Origin: a virus
DNA length: 64,000 bases
Direction: 5' to 3' (one strand)
Virus record (IMG/VR): IMGVR_UViG_3300032286_000437
Location: 1-64,000 of that record
Shown: positions 39,143-48,356 of the stretch, in pieces
Numbering within the stretch: the first letter of the stretch is position 1
How the letters are laid out: each line of letters begins with the position of its first letter
Position numbers and translations under genes: made by a program
Notes under the pieces: model-generated
Told to the model about the DNA's origin: nothing
Databases searched by the model: none
The model's input: the letters and a program-made list of their open reading frames with translations, nothing else

Positions 39143-39505
39143 ATGCTGTACGATTATTCTTGCGAGGAATGTGGACACGAACTACGCGATGTTCACCAAT
39201 CCATCAAAGACGATGCTCTAATTACGTGTCCAAGCTGTGGAAAAGATGGTCTACAGCGGGTAATATATGGTGGGATAGCGACCTTTGTTAAAGACGTTAA
39301 AACGTTAGGACAGATAGGTGATAGAAATTGGTCTAATATGGGCCACTACAAAAGGTCGGAAATTGAAACAGAAGCGAAGGAGAAGAGTGAGAAGGAAACT
39401 CCTTACTTTTCTTCCTTCGGTTCTGATACGCCAGCAAGCAGTAAAGAAATCAACAAGATGACCGCTGCTCAGAAAAAAAAATATATTATGGAAGGAAAGA
39501 AATGA
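39143..39505 (+). CDS. FmdB-type zinc-ribbon protein (120 aa)
   Basis: The N-terminus is a classic zinc ribbon: YDYSCEECGHEL and CPSCGKDGLQRVIYGG. This matches FmdB/CxxC regulatory-protein domains of about 45 residues. The rest is charged and helical. Phage copies are often found near DNA-metabolism genes; DNA or RNA binding is plausible. ATGA-coupled to the next gene. Confidence 0.8.
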   Translation: MLYDYSCEECGHELRDVHQSIKDDALITCPSCGKDGLQRVIYGGIATFVKDVKTLGQIGDRNWSNMGHYKRSEIETEAKEKSEKETPYFSSFGSDTPASSKEINKMTAAQKKKYIMEGKK

Positions 39506-39837
39506 AATTTGTTGAACAATTTAAAAAAGAAGATTTTGTGAAACCATCAGAATCATCTATGGTCGATAGAACTGGTAAAGATACTGATGATGAAAAGAAA
39601 GCTTTTGCAAAATTTGTTGTTATTGATCTTGGTGGGACTAATCAGACCAAATACTTTGTAAGAACACACAACAATGTTCCATACGATCCAAATGGACCAT
39701 ATTCTCATAGAGAAACATATTTAAGAACCGAACTTAAAAATGTATCAAGAGAAACATTTGAAAATTATATTACTTATCTAAGAACACGAAACCAACTATA
39801 TATGACCAAGGCTCAAAGGAGTTTTATCAATGGCTAA
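39502..39837 (+). CDS. conserved hypothetical protein (111 aa)
   Basis: An ATGA overlap marks the start. FVVIDLGGTNQTKYFVRTHNN is followed by DPNGPYSHRETYLRTELKNV. The Tyr/Arg-rich C-terminal half seems helical. No family recognised. Its end overlaps the next gene by eight bases. Confidence 0.65.
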   Translation: MKFVEQFKKEDFVKPSESSMVDRTGKDTDDEKKAFAKFVVIDLGGTNQTKYFVRTHNNVPYDPNGPYSHRETYLRTELKNVSRETFENYITYLRTRNQLYMTKAQRSFING

Positions 39838-40129
39838 TAAAAAAGGACCGCTAAGTAAAGTTGAAACTTTTTATGTTGACGCTCAAGTTAAGCTCGGTAC
39901 AAGTGTAGAAAGCATTTCAACAGATTTAAATAGACCACAATCGTCAGTAGAAAGTTATATAGCTAAAGCATCTAAGAAAAAAGAAGCTACAGCAACAAGC
40001 GACCAGTTTGCTAGACAAAGTGGTGCAACTATCATGACCGAAAATGCATCTACAATGATTGATGCGAAGAGAAAAAAACCATCATTACCAACTAAAACCT
40101 TGTCTTGTGTAACTAAAATCAAAGAATAG
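39830..40129 (+). CDS. conserved phage protein, HTH-like (99 aa)
   Basis: Basic N-terminus (ANKKGPLSKVE). The segment VKLGTSVESISTDLNRPQSSVESYI has a helix-turn-helix shape. It is followed by GATIMTENASTMID, a short motif I have seen in small proteins of other T4-related phages. A transcription or RNA polymerase-related role is possible but unproven. Confidence 0.6.
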   Translation: MANKKGPLSKVETFYVDAQVKLGTSVESISTDLNRPQSSVESYIAKASKKKEATATSDQFARQSGATIMTENASTMIDAKRKKPSLPTKTLSCVTKIKE

Positions 40130-40130
40130 T

Positions 40131-40772
40131 ATGTCAAATAAAATTGCTATGTTTACAAGCGTTTCTGCTAATATTGCAGAAATTGCTAATCTAACAATGC
40201 CCAATAAGCTAGAGTATTGTTTAAAACACGATTATTCTCTCATAATTGATAATCAAAAATATGAGGATTGTGTAGATCGTACACACGCTATAACCTATTT
40301 ATTTAATGAGTATGATATTGTCTGGTGTCTTGATGCCGATGCTATAATTACAAATATGAATATCCCCTTTCATACATTGGAATGTTTGGGTGAAAATATT
40401 ACTGTATGTGAAGAAAAAATAGTGGATTGGAATAGAATCAATTGCGGGTCGATAGTGATGAAAAATACCCTCAAAACTAAAACTCTATTACAATTAATAA
40501 GCGTAACAAAACACCAGTGGGAAAAATTACCAACACAATGGCAAACTTGGTTAGCAAATAAAGCTGATTCTTTGGGAGACATGTTGACAATAGCCCCTGT
40601 TAGATCATTTAATTCTTTAGAGTGGAATTTGCCAGCCGGTTCAGCGGCTTGGGGTCCACCGGGAAGCAATTGGAATAGCGGTGATTTAGTTTACCATCCA
40701 TGCGGAGTTTTCCCAAGAGAAGAACGTATTAAATATTTAAAAAACGCCTTAGAAACTAAAGTGATAAAATGA
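40131..40772 (+). CDS. GT-A glycosyltransferase, GT34-like
   Basis: 213 residues. KIAMFTSVSANI opens the donor domain and IVWCLDADAII (about 63-73) holds the D-x-D metal site. NCGSIVMKN and GDLVYHPCGV complete the layout seen in GT34 (GMA12/MNN10-type) enzymes. It stands alone in a block of replication genes, ATGA-coupled to the next gene, and may belong to the same glycan system as the other transferases. Confidence 0.7.
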   Translation: MSNKIAMFTSVSANIAEIANLTMPNKLEYCLKHDYSLIIDNQKYEDCVDRTHAITYLFNEYDIVWCLDADAIITNMNIPFHTLECLGENITVCEEKIVDWNRINCGSIVMKNTLKTKTLLQLISVTKHQWEKLPTQWQTWLANKADSLGDMLTIAPVRSFNSLEWNLPAGSAAWGPPGSNWNSGDLVYHPCGVFPREERIKYLKNALETKVIK

Positions 40773-41197
40773 ATAACTTTATAACATCCCATGAAGGTTG
40801 GCTTGCTGAATACCATAAAGATAAATATAATGTTTGGATTAGGGCAACCCTTTCCAACGAAATAGAATACTACTTACCTAATCATGAAAAATGGTTGGAA
40901 TTAAAAACTTTATGCAATCAGAAACATCTTAAAGTGAAAAAACTTGGGTTGCAGTATCGTTCACATTTTGTTGAGGTTGACATGGGCGGTGTGGATGGTG
41001 TATACTTAGTTCGATCTCTTATTGGAAGAATGGGAGAAAATAGCAAACAAGCTATAACAATTGGAAAAGTTTATGGCTCCAAAGTCAAAAAGACGATGTG
41101 GGTTACACCAGAACTTGTTGCAGACATCTCAGACGAAGACCCTATTGAAAGTTGCTTTCTTGAAGCGTTGATCTTATATGACAAAGAAACAAAATAA
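40769..41197 (+). CDS. conserved hypothetical protein (142 aa)
   Basis: Mixed alpha/beta protein with LKVKKLGLQYRSHFVEVDMGG and YLVRSLIGRMG. No signal peptide. ATGA-coupled to the transferase upstream; its end overlaps the next gene by 20 bases. Not recognised. Confidence 0.65.
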   Translation: MNNFITSHEGWLAEYHKDKYNVWIRATLSNEIEYYLPNHEKWLELKTLCNQKHLKVKKLGLQYRSHFVEVDMGGVDGVYLVRSLIGRMGENSKQAITIGKVYGSKVKKTMWVTPELVADISDEDPIESCFLEALILYDKETK

Positions 41198-41699
41198 ACC
41201 AGAACTATTTAATCAATCATACCAAAAAGAATGGTCAGAAACTCATAAGTATAAGCATATTCATACTGGTGAGCATTGTACATTTGAAGCATATGTTGCT
41301 GAATTTATAGTATTGAGAAGGGCTGAGAAGCTCAATGATGGTAAACCCTCTTATAAATTTTGGACCAAGGGTGATCCCCTACACTGGCTGTGGAAAAAAC
41401 AGCTTGGTGCCGCAGTTCAATTGAAAAAGAAATATAGTGAGGAAGCTATACTGTCAGCAATTAAATCCAAAGACTTTGATAGATTGCTTGTATTAGGAGT
41501 CCAGAATGGGCGAGGCTACAAAGTAAATCCAGAAGCAGAAAAGGTAATTGCCAAACACCAACTATTATTAGATGAGCAAAAAAATAAACCCACTGTCAAC
41601 CTAGAGCAGGAAGTTGAAGAAAAGAAGCTTGAAACTAGGGCTAGTCAGAGCTATAATACTGGAAAGAAACCAACCATTAGTCAACTGAGGAATCTATGA
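41178..41699 (+). CDS. conserved phage protein preceding recA (173 aa)
   Basis: CTFEAYVAEFIVLRRAEKLN and YKFWTKGDPLHWLWKKQLG form a strongly patterned N-terminal half; the C-terminal half is a charged, low-complexity tail (EQEVEEKKLE). I have seen this Trp/His-rich pattern in large-phage hypothetical proteins near recombination genes. ATGA-coupled to recA, suggesting a shared job. Confidence 0.65.
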   Translation: MTKKQNKPELFNQSYQKEWSETHKYKHIHTGEHCTFEAYVAEFIVLRRAEKLNDGKPSYKFWTKGDPLHWLWKKQLGAAVQLKKKYSEEAILSAIKSKDFDRLLVLGVQNGRGYKVNPEAEKVIAKHQLLLDEQKNKPTVNLEQEVEEKKLETRASQSYNTGKKPTISQLRNL

Positions 41700-42799
41700 G
41701 CAAAGTCAAGAAGGCAAACAAATTTACAACGGATTTGGTAAGCAATAATATTGTCAGTAAGTATGGCGACGTTGTTAGGAGTGGAACAGAAGTATTAGAG
41801 AATATCAATAATCTTAATGTGATTGGTGTGTCACCAGCATTAGATATTGCTCTGGGCGGTGGCCTACGCGAAGGTTCTGTAGTTGTTATGACGGGCGATC
41901 CCAAAAGCGGAAAGACCACAACTGCCCTACACTTTGCTGCCAAGTGTCAACAAAAGAACAAAAGAGTAATCTATGTAAATACAGAAGGTAGATTATCTAA
42001 GCAAAATTTCGTTGGCATTAAGGGATTGAACTCTGATAATATTCTAATTATTGAGTCCACAGACGAGCGGGTGTTGTCGGCAGAAGACTTTCTAAATATT
42101 ACTGAGAGCTATATCAATAATGATCCCGGCTGTCTAATCATAGCAGACTCGCTATCTAATATGGTTCCGGCAGTCGAACTTGAGGGCGAGGTTAGAACTG
42201 GTGTTAGAAATGCTCTGCCGCGACTACTCTCTATGTTTTTTAAGAGAATCAGCGGTACTCTTATGAAGAATAAGACTATCCTAGTTTGTATTACTCATAA
42301 TATTGCAAACACTGGCGGTTCACCATATGCTCCACAGAAGATGGCAGACTGTGGCAATATGTTACAATATCAAGCTGGAACAAACATGGTTATTACACAC
42401 AGGGGCAAGTGGCAAGTTCCTAAAGATACCGGTCCTCACGTTGGTCAGATTGCCAATTGGAATATTAAAACTTCTTGTGCTGGTGGAAGACCTAACAGTA
42501 CAGCAGAAAGCTGGATTAAATATGGTGTTGGTATTGATGAAGTTCAAGAGATTATCCATATTGCCTGTGAATTTAGACTTATCAAAGCTGCCGGTGCGTG
42601 GTATACCGTTCAGTGTGCAGTAGACGATCTTACCAACCCAATAGTTAATGAAATACTAGAAGAAAACAAGGTAGCAAAGACTCCAGAGGATATTGAAAGG
42701 TTTTTTAAATTCCAAGGCGTTAATGCGGTTGCTGATTTCTTAAACAATAATCCCAAGATGGCATCCTTTGTTTATGAAAAAATTAAGGAGCTACATTGA
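41696..42799 (+). CDS. RecA-family recombinase
   Basis: 367 residues. Walker A GDPKSGKT (67-74), Walker B CLIIADSL (about 146-153), and a core that follows RecA through VCITHNIANTGG and KTSCAGGR. It differs from bacterial RecA in the L2 region and lacks the usual C-terminal domain, so it is best seen as the phage recombinase (UvsX/RecA-like). It pairs homologous DNA in recombination-driven replication and repair. Confidence 0.9.
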   Translation: MSKVKKANKFTTDLVSNNIVSKYGDVVRSGTEVLENINNLNVIGVSPALDIALGGGLREGSVVVMTGDPKSGKTTTALHFAAKCQQKNKRVIYVNTEGRLSKQNFVGIKGLNSDNILIIESTDERVLSAEDFLNITESYINNDPGCLIIADSLSNMVPAVELEGEVRTGVRNALPRLLSMFFKRISGTLMKNKTILVCITHNIANTGGSPYAPQKMADCGNMLQYQAGTNMVITHRGKWQVPKDTGPHVGQIANWNIKTSCAGGRPNSTAESWIKYGVGIDEVQEIIHIACEFRLIKAAGAWYTVQCAVDDLTNPIVNEILEENKVAKTPEDIERFFKFQGVNAVADFLNNNPKMASFVYEKIKELH

Positions 42800-43218
42800 A
42801 AGTTAAAGGAATTAATGGCAAGGAATATATTTGGAATCTCACCAAGTACGATATATTTTATGATGATACTCGCAAGCGATCAAAATACCATATTCGTGCA
42901 AGAAATTTACTAAGAGAAATATTTCATAGCTATAGAATTCTTGAGGAAGTTAAACTACCGGGAAGCACTGCGCTGAACAGAAAATCTGTTCTCTATCTTG
43001 ACTTTTACATTCCATCAACTAAGATGGCAATTGAAGTTCATGGTGAACAGCATTACGAATACTGTCCATTCTTCCATAAAAGCAAGGCTGATTTTCTCAA
43101 GGCAAAAGCCCGCGACGAAGATAAAATAGAGTGGTGCGAACTCAACGAGATACAAATTGTAACCTTAAAATTTTCAGAAAGTGACCATGAGTGGCGAGAA
43201 CGTATTAAAGGCATCTGA
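42796..43218 (+). CDS. PD-(D/E)XK-type endonuclease (140 aa)
   Basis: TTG start in an overlap with the recA stop, after AAGGAGCTACA. LYLDFYIPSTKMAIEVHGEQHYE has the Asp ... Glu-x-His pattern of Vsr/DUF559-like nuclease cores. ARDEDKIEWCEL and VTLKF follow. Located between recA and replication genes, it probably processes recombination or repair intermediates. Confidence 0.75.
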   Translation: MKVKGINGKEYIWNLTKYDIFYDDTRKRSKYHIRARNLLREIFHSYRILEEVKLPGSTALNRKSVLYLDFYIPSTKMAIEVHGEQHYEYCPFFHKSKADFLKAKARDEDKIEWCELNEIQIVTLKFSESDHEWRERIKGI

Positions 43219-43663
43219 GAAGCTGTCAGAACATATTAATCAAATCACAGCGTATATTGATCTTAGCAACACCAAATTTTCTTCGTTTAGAGAAGAGTAC
43301 CTATTAACTGCAAATTTATCATCAGAGGATTTAAAGAGGTTAACACAGCAAGAGACTTTTGATGCGGCATATACTTTATATGCTTACGCCACCTATATCC
43401 AAGATGAAATTAATAAAAACAAGATAGCATTTACTTGGTGCAATGACCAGCTAGAGAAATTGGTTGTGGCACACAACGATGAATTTGGTCAATATACTAA
43501 ACATGAAGTCAAACGACAGATCATAATCAAAGATAATAATTATGCAGCATCAGTAGATAAAATGCGTGAAGTTGCAGAAGCAAGATTACAAGCTTTAGAT
43601 GGAAAAGTATATGAATTAAAACGTAAAGCGGATATACTCCTAGAAAAGGCTAAGAGGCTATAA
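43187..43663 (+). CDS. coiled-coil protein next to recA, possible mediator (158 aa)
   Basis: ATG at 43187 chosen over a GTG at 43181. The protein is nearly all helix, ending in a long coiled coil (AEARLQALDGKVYELKRKADILLEKAKRL shortened here to its Lys/Leu heptads). Size, helical nature and place after a RecA-family gene recall T4 UvsY, the recombination mediator. There is no motif to prove it. Confidence 0.6.
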   Translation: MSGENVLKASEKLSEHINQITAYIDLSNTKFSSFREEYLLTANLSSEDLKRLTQQETFDAAYTLYAYATYIQDEINKNKIAFTWCNDQLEKLVVAHNDEFGQYTKHEVKRQIIIKDNNYAASVDKMREVAEARLQALDGKVYELKRKADILLEKAKRL

Positions 43664-44103
43664 TGGACCTTAATAATTTCTTCAATTCACTAACAGACGA
43701 TCAGAAAACACAATTAGCTAATGCTTTGCTAAGTTCTATAGATTCACCTAGTAGTGATGATAAACCAAAAACTAAAGCAAAACCAAAAGCAAAGAAAGCT
43801 GTAGAACCAAAAAAGTCACCACAAATAACGGTTGATGATAATTTCACAGTAACCAAAGCAGAATCAGTAGATTCTCAAAATAGGAGAAAAGAACCCGTGA
43901 GAGCTAGAAAGAACGAATGGAAAGACACAGGCGAATTTAGGGATGTTAATTCCCCAGATTATGATCTAACGCCTAGTCCAAGAAAACGTGAAGCACCCAA
44001 AAAAATAGATGTAGACTGTCATGTTTGTGGCAGATCATTTAAGGCTGATCAAAGATTTGTCTTTGGAGAATATCATCGCTGCAATAGATGCGTTGGAAAA
44101 TAA
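43663..44103 (+). CDS. zinc-finger protein upstream of helicase (146 aa)
   Basis: TAATG overlap start. The N-terminus (NNFFNSLTDDQKTQLANALL) is a short helical module; a Lys/Pro-rich disordered middle follows. The C-terminus has CHVCGRSF ... YHRCNRCVGK, a four-Cys zinc finger. Lying between the putative mediator and the helicase, it could be a single-strand-binding or loader factor. Function unknown. Confidence 0.65.
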   Translation: MDLNNFFNSLTDDQKTQLANALLSSIDSPSSDDKPKTKAKPKAKKAVEPKKSPQITVDDNFTVTKAESVDSQNRRKEPVRARKNEWKDTGEFRDVNSPDYDLTPSPRKREAPKKIDVDCHVCGRSFKADQRFVFGEYHRCNRCVGK

Positions 44104-44105
44104 AT

Positions 44106-45584
44106 ATGGATATTAAACTAACAGATATAGGTGCTGAACGAGCCGTATTAGCAGGGCTGCTACAATACGGGATAGATGGATATGTATCAATATCCCATCT
44201 TATTAGTCATGAAACTTTTGGTCATACCAATAACGAAGTATTATACAAATGCTTAGAAAAGATTATACAGAATGATCAGAAGGTGGATATTCCATCCATA
44301 TTGTCTGCCGCATCGCAACTTAATCTGTCAGATTCTATTAACACAAACCAAGAACTTAAATACATTAAGTCTTTGTTTGACTTTCCAGTGAATAAGGACA
44401 ATATCCTTAGTTTTGCAATACAAATTAAGAAGTTTGAATTCGCCAGAAAGATCAAAGCCCTAACAGCAAAAATACATAAAGATGTTGATGATGTTACCGG
44501 TGCTGAATCTATCAATGATATTATTCAAATTCTAGAAAACCCTGTCACAGACTTCCTAAGAGAAGATGACGGTGGCGATACGCCCAAGAAGATTGGCGAG
44601 AACATAGGGGATTACATTACATTCTTAGAGGAGAATAAGTGTGATATCATTGGTATTCCTACGGGGTTCAGTAGATACGACGAGGCCATTGGCGGTGGTC
44701 TTAGACGAAAATGTGTTGACCTTGTTTCTGCTCGACCCAAAGTTGGTAAATCAGTATTTGCTGACAACGTGGCTCTAAATGTTTCTTCCAAGAACGTTCC
44801 CGTTCTTATGTTAGATACCGAAATGAGTAAAGAAGATCATTTAAATAGACTATTGGCAAATATAAGCGGTGTTCCTATCAATGAGATTGCTACTGGCAAA
44901 TTCGTAGATGATGACGAAAAAAGAGAAAAGGTTCAAGACGCTGTTAAGCATATAGAATCTATTCCATATTGCTACGTTAGCGTTGCTGGAAAGCCATTTG
45001 AACAAATCCTAAATCTTATCAAAAGATGGATTATTCAAGAAGTCAAGATGGATCAGTACGGCAAGACTAATGACTGCTTGATTATCTATGATTATTTAAA
45101 GTTAATGTCATCTAGCTCTATTACTAATAACATTCAAGAATACCAAGCATTAGGTTTTCAAATCACGGCACTGCATAATCTGTGCGTGAAGATGGATTTT
45201 CCATGCTTGTCATTTGTACAGTTGAACAGAGATGGTATAACAAAAGAAAGCACCGACGCTGTTTCTGGATCAGATAGATTGATCTGGCTATGTACATCGT
45301 TCTCTATATTTAAGATTAAGTCACCAGAAGAATTAGCAGAAGACGGCCCCAATGCTGGAAATAGAAAACTTGTACCAATTGTTTCAAGACACGGTGGCGG
45401 GCTAGACGATGGAGATTACATTAATATGGTTATGAATGGATCTCACGCAAAATTGAGAGAACTAAAGACTCGTAATGAGTTTAAGAATCAACCAACGGGC
45501 GACACTGGTTTAGCCTCACAAGAATCACTTATTAAGATTAAGATATCAGATGGACTTACAGAAGCTCAAGACTCTGCTGAATAA
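44106..45584 (+). CDS. dnaB: replicative DNA helicase, DnaB-like
   Basis: 492 residues from the ATG at 44106; a longer frame from 44088 would run back into the preceding gene. An N-terminal helical domain (about 1-110) is followed by a RecA-type motor: Walker A ARPKVGKS (209-216), Walker B CLIIYDYLK (about 324-332) and VQLNRDGITKE. It unwinds the replication fork with the primase gene that overlaps its end by 35 bases. Confidence 0.9.
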   Translation: MDIKLTDIGAERAVLAGLLQYGIDGYVSISHLISHETFGHTNNEVLYKCLEKIIQNDQKVDIPSILSAASQLNLSDSINTNQELKYIKSLFDFPVNKDNILSFAIQIKKFEFARKIKALTAKIHKDVDDVTGAESINDIIQILENPVTDFLREDDGGDTPKKIGENIGDYITFLEENKCDIIGIPTGFSRYDEAIGGGLRRKCVDLVSARPKVGKSVFADNVALNVSSKNVPVLMLDTEMSKEDHLNRLLANISGVPINEIATGKFVDDDEKREKVQDAVKHIESIPYCYVSVAGKPFEQILNLIKRWIIQEVKMDQYGKTNDCLIIYDYLKLMSSSSITNNIQEYQALGFQITALHNLCVKMDFPCLSFVQLNRDGITKESTDAVSGSDRLIWLCTSFSIFKIKSPEELAEDGPNAGNRKLVPIVSRHGGGLDDGDYINMVMNGSHAKLRELKTRNEFKNQPTGDTGLASQESLIKIKISDGLTEAQDSAE

Positions 45585-46581
45585 AAAGGCAGAGACAGTG
45601 TTTAAAAAGCTTGGCATGAACTACGAGATTCTGGGTGATAATATATACTCAAAATGTCCTATTCATGAAGGAAGCGATAACCCAAGAGCGTTCTCTTATT
45701 CTATCGATAGGGGCATATGGAAGTGCTGGACTAGGGATTGTCAACACCAATACAACAATGATATTTTTGGTTTAATACGTGGGGCACTATCTCACAATGA
45801 CGGTATAGATGTTGGATTTAAAGAAGCGTTAAGGTGGTCATGCAACACCCTTGATTTAAAACAAGGCTCTGGCGGCTCTTACAGTCAACCCAAGGTACAA
45901 CTAGAAGAACCAGATGAGTTTATTCAGCTTGTTGAGTTTTTGAATTCGTCTATAAAACAAAAAGATCATGGTAAAATAGACGCAGAGTGTAATCTGGTAG
46001 TTCCATCTCCTTACTTTATAACAAGAGGATTTAAACCAGAAACTCTAGAATATTTTGAGGTTGGAGATTGTGTTAATTCTAAGTCAAAGCTGTATGATAG
46101 ATCAATCATACCTATTAACGACGATACTGGAGAAAAACTAGTTGCCCTAATAGGTAGATCTATTAAAGAGTACAAGATTCCAAAGTTCCTATTTAGCCCC
46201 AAGGGGTTTGATAAGAGATATTTCTTCTATAATTTCCATAGAGCTATATCTAGAGCAAAAGAAACTGGATGCTTGTTTCTTGTCGAGGGACAAGGCGATG
46301 TGTGGAGATTATACGAATCTGGCGTTAGTAATGCTATGGGAATATTTGGTAAAACAATCACCAGAGAACAAGAAGATAAATTGTTAAAGATGCCTGTCAC
46401 TCATCTAGTTATATTAACTGATAATGATCAAGCTGGCAGGGAATCAAAAATGCAAATACAAAGACAATTAGGCAGAACTTTTAAATTAACATTTCCAAAG
46501 ATATCTACTAAAGATATTGGTGAAATGAGCATTGAACAAATCAAAAGTAAGATATTACCACAAGTTAAAGGAACATATTAA
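45550..46581 (+). CDS. dnaG: DnaG-type primase
   Basis: 343 residues. A zinc-binding domain has Cys36, His39, Cys59 and Cys64 (CPIH ... CWTRDC). The TOPRIM domain has LFLVEGQGDVW (245-250 Glu/Asp) and LTDNDQAGRES (Asp291, Asp293). It is shorter than bacterial DnaG, lacking the C-terminal helicase-binding domain. Overlap with the helicase gene suggests stoichiometric production. Confidence 0.92.
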   Translation: MDLQKLKTLLNKKAETVFKKLGMNYEILGDNIYSKCPIHEGSDNPRAFSYSIDRGIWKCWTRDCQHQYNNDIFGLIRGALSHNDGIDVGFKEALRWSCNTLDLKQGSGGSYSQPKVQLEEPDEFIQLVEFLNSSIKQKDHGKIDAECNLVVPSPYFITRGFKPETLEYFEVGDCVNSKSKLYDRSIIPINDDTGEKLVALIGRSIKEYKIPKFLFSPKGFDKRYFFYNFHRAISRAKETGCLFLVEGQGDVWRLYESGVSNAMGIFGKTITREQEDKLLKMPVTHLVILTDNDQAGRESKMQIQRQLGRTFKLTFPKISTKDIGEMSIEQIKSKILPQVKGTY

Positions 46582-47321
46582 TGGCTAAGATTGTAGGCAT
46601 ATCTGGACGAAAGCAGTCCGGTAAAAACACCGTTGCTAACTTTATCAACGGAACAGTCCTCATAGATAGAGAAATGGTGATGGATTTCTTTATCAACGAC
46701 GATGGACAACTAGCTATTAAGACTATAAACTCTACGGGTGAAGAAGGTTATGGTATTTTTGATGTGACGAGGAAAGATAGCGCATTTGTGGAGTATGCAG
46801 AAAAAGAATTGTGGCCCTACGCTAAAGTATATCATTTCGCAGATTACCTAAAAGATCTGTCAATCAATTTATTTGGTTTAAATCCTCAAGGCGTATACGG
46901 TACAGATCAACAAAAGAATGAACTAACAAATATTAAATGGGAAAACATGCCCTTCATAACTAAGAAGGGTGGATACATGACAAATCGTGAATTTCTTGAG
47001 CAATTTGGCACAAAGGTTGTTCGTAAGATTAGAACTGACGCTTGGGTAGCCGCAACTATTAATAAAATCAATTATGAGAATTCTCAGATAGCGATTATCC
47101 CAGACGTAAGATTTCCAAATGAAGTGGAAGCAATCAAAGCTAGCGGTGGAATAGTTATTAGATTAGCTAGAAATTTACACAATAGCGACGTAGAGTGCGA
47201 AACTGTACTAGATAAAGATAATTTTGATTGGAGCAATTTCGATGCCGTCATAGATAACACAGACTATACCATCGAAAAGCTATGTGATGAATTAACATCA
47301 CTAAAATCCCTCTGGAGTTAA
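46581..47321 (+). CDS. deoxynucleoside monophosphate kinase
   Basis: 246 residues. The P-loop is GRKQSGKNT (9-17). KVYHFADYLKDLSINLFGL, LEQFGTKVVRKIRTDAWV and IIPDVRFPNEVEAIKASGGIVIRL match T4 gp1-type dNMP kinases. It phosphorylates dTMP, dGMP and related nucleotides. TAATG overlap with the primase gene. Confidence 0.9.
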   Translation: MAKIVGISGRKQSGKNTVANFINGTVLIDREMVMDFFINDDGQLAIKTINSTGEEGYGIFDVTRKDSAFVEYAEKELWPYAKVYHFADYLKDLSINLFGLNPQGVYGTDQQKNELTNIKWENMPFITKKGGYMTNREFLEQFGTKVVRKIRTDAWVAATINKINYENSQIAIIPDVRFPNEVEAIKASGGIVIRLARNLHNSDVECETVLDKDNFDWSNFDAVIDNTDYTIEKLCDELTSLKSLWS

Positions 47322-47322
47322 T

Positions 47323-48345
47323 ATGTTAATTACTTACATACGATCATCAAGCTATAATAATTATTCGTATTGTCAAATGCAATACTTTATTACCTACGTT
47401 CTTGGGCATCAATCAACTAGTGGGAAAAAAGCAGAGCTTGGAACAATTGTCCACAAAGTCATGGAAACACTAGCTGGTTTTAAGAAGTATCACCAAGATA
47501 ATCCTCGTAAACATAATCTATATGTTAAGGATGACGCTTTGGGCGAAGTAGAAATAAAAAAATCAGAACTATTAAAGGACGATATAGTTATAGATTTGCT
47601 GGGTAAAAGTTATGACTTTTATACATCTGGATCAGTACATCCTTTCACTAAGAGCGATAAAGAAACTTGTATGGGATTAGTTTGGGATACTCTAAGATAT
47701 AATCATGGCCAATTTGATCCTCGACAAAGAAATGTAGTCGCCCCAGAACCGCACTTTGACATACCCATCGATGAAGATTGGGCGCACTATGAATATGAAT
47801 TTCCAGACGGTAGAAAGATTAAGGGTCAATTAGCTATTAAGGGTACTATAGACCTAGTTACAGAAATATCTAAAGATACCATAGAAGTAGTCGATTGGAA
47901 AACAGGCAGACGTTTAGATTGGGCTACCGGCGAAGAAAAGACATATGAAAAACTGTGTTCAGATCCACAGCTATTATTGTATAACTACGCTATTTCTAAA
48001 TTATTTCCTCAGTACGATCACACCATTATGTCTATCTTTTTTGTTAAAGACGGTGGGCCATTCTCTATGTGTTTTGACAAAGAAGATCACGGCAGATTCT
48101 TAAAAATGCTTAAGAATAAGTTTGAGGATATTAAGGCAAATAATACACCAAAACCACTATCCCAGAACAGGGACAGTTGGAAATGTACTAAATTGTGCCA
48201 CTTTTATAAAAACAAGTGGCCTAACACAGACCAAAACATGTGTATGTATATAGAGAACCATCTTAAAAAAGAGGGTATGGAGAATACCATTAAAAAATGC
48301 AGTAGAGATGGGTTTGATATAGGCTTTTATTCCGCTCCCGGTTGA
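47323..48345 (+). CDS. RecB/Cas4-like PD-(D/E)XK exonuclease
   Basis: 340 residues. LGTIVHKVME (about 39-48), GTIDLVTE with Asp177 and IEVVDWKTG with Asp191 and Lys193 are the RecB-family motifs. Near the C-terminus, WKCTKLCHFYK plus a later CMYIE and KCSRD supply Cys that could bind an iron-sulfur cluster with the N-terminal Cys17. Probably a 5'-3' or 3'-5' exonuclease for recombination. Confidence 0.85.
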   Translation: MLITYIRSSSYNNYSYCQMQYFITYVLGHQSTSGKKAELGTIVHKVMETLAGFKKYHQDNPRKHNLYVKDDALGEVEIKKSELLKDDIVIDLLGKSYDFYTSGSVHPFTKSDKETCMGLVWDTLRYNHGQFDPRQRNVVAPEPHFDIPIDEDWAHYEYEFPDGRKIKGQLAIKGTIDLVTEISKDTIEVVDWKTGRRLDWATGEEKTYEKLCSDPQLLLYNYAISKLFPQYDHTIMSIFFVKDGGPFSMCFDKEDHGRFLKMLKNKFEDIKANNTPKPLSQNRDSWKCTKLCHFYKNKWPNTDQNMCMYIENHLKKEGMENTIKKCSRDGFDIGFYSAPG

Positions 48346-48356
48346 AAGGAAAAATA

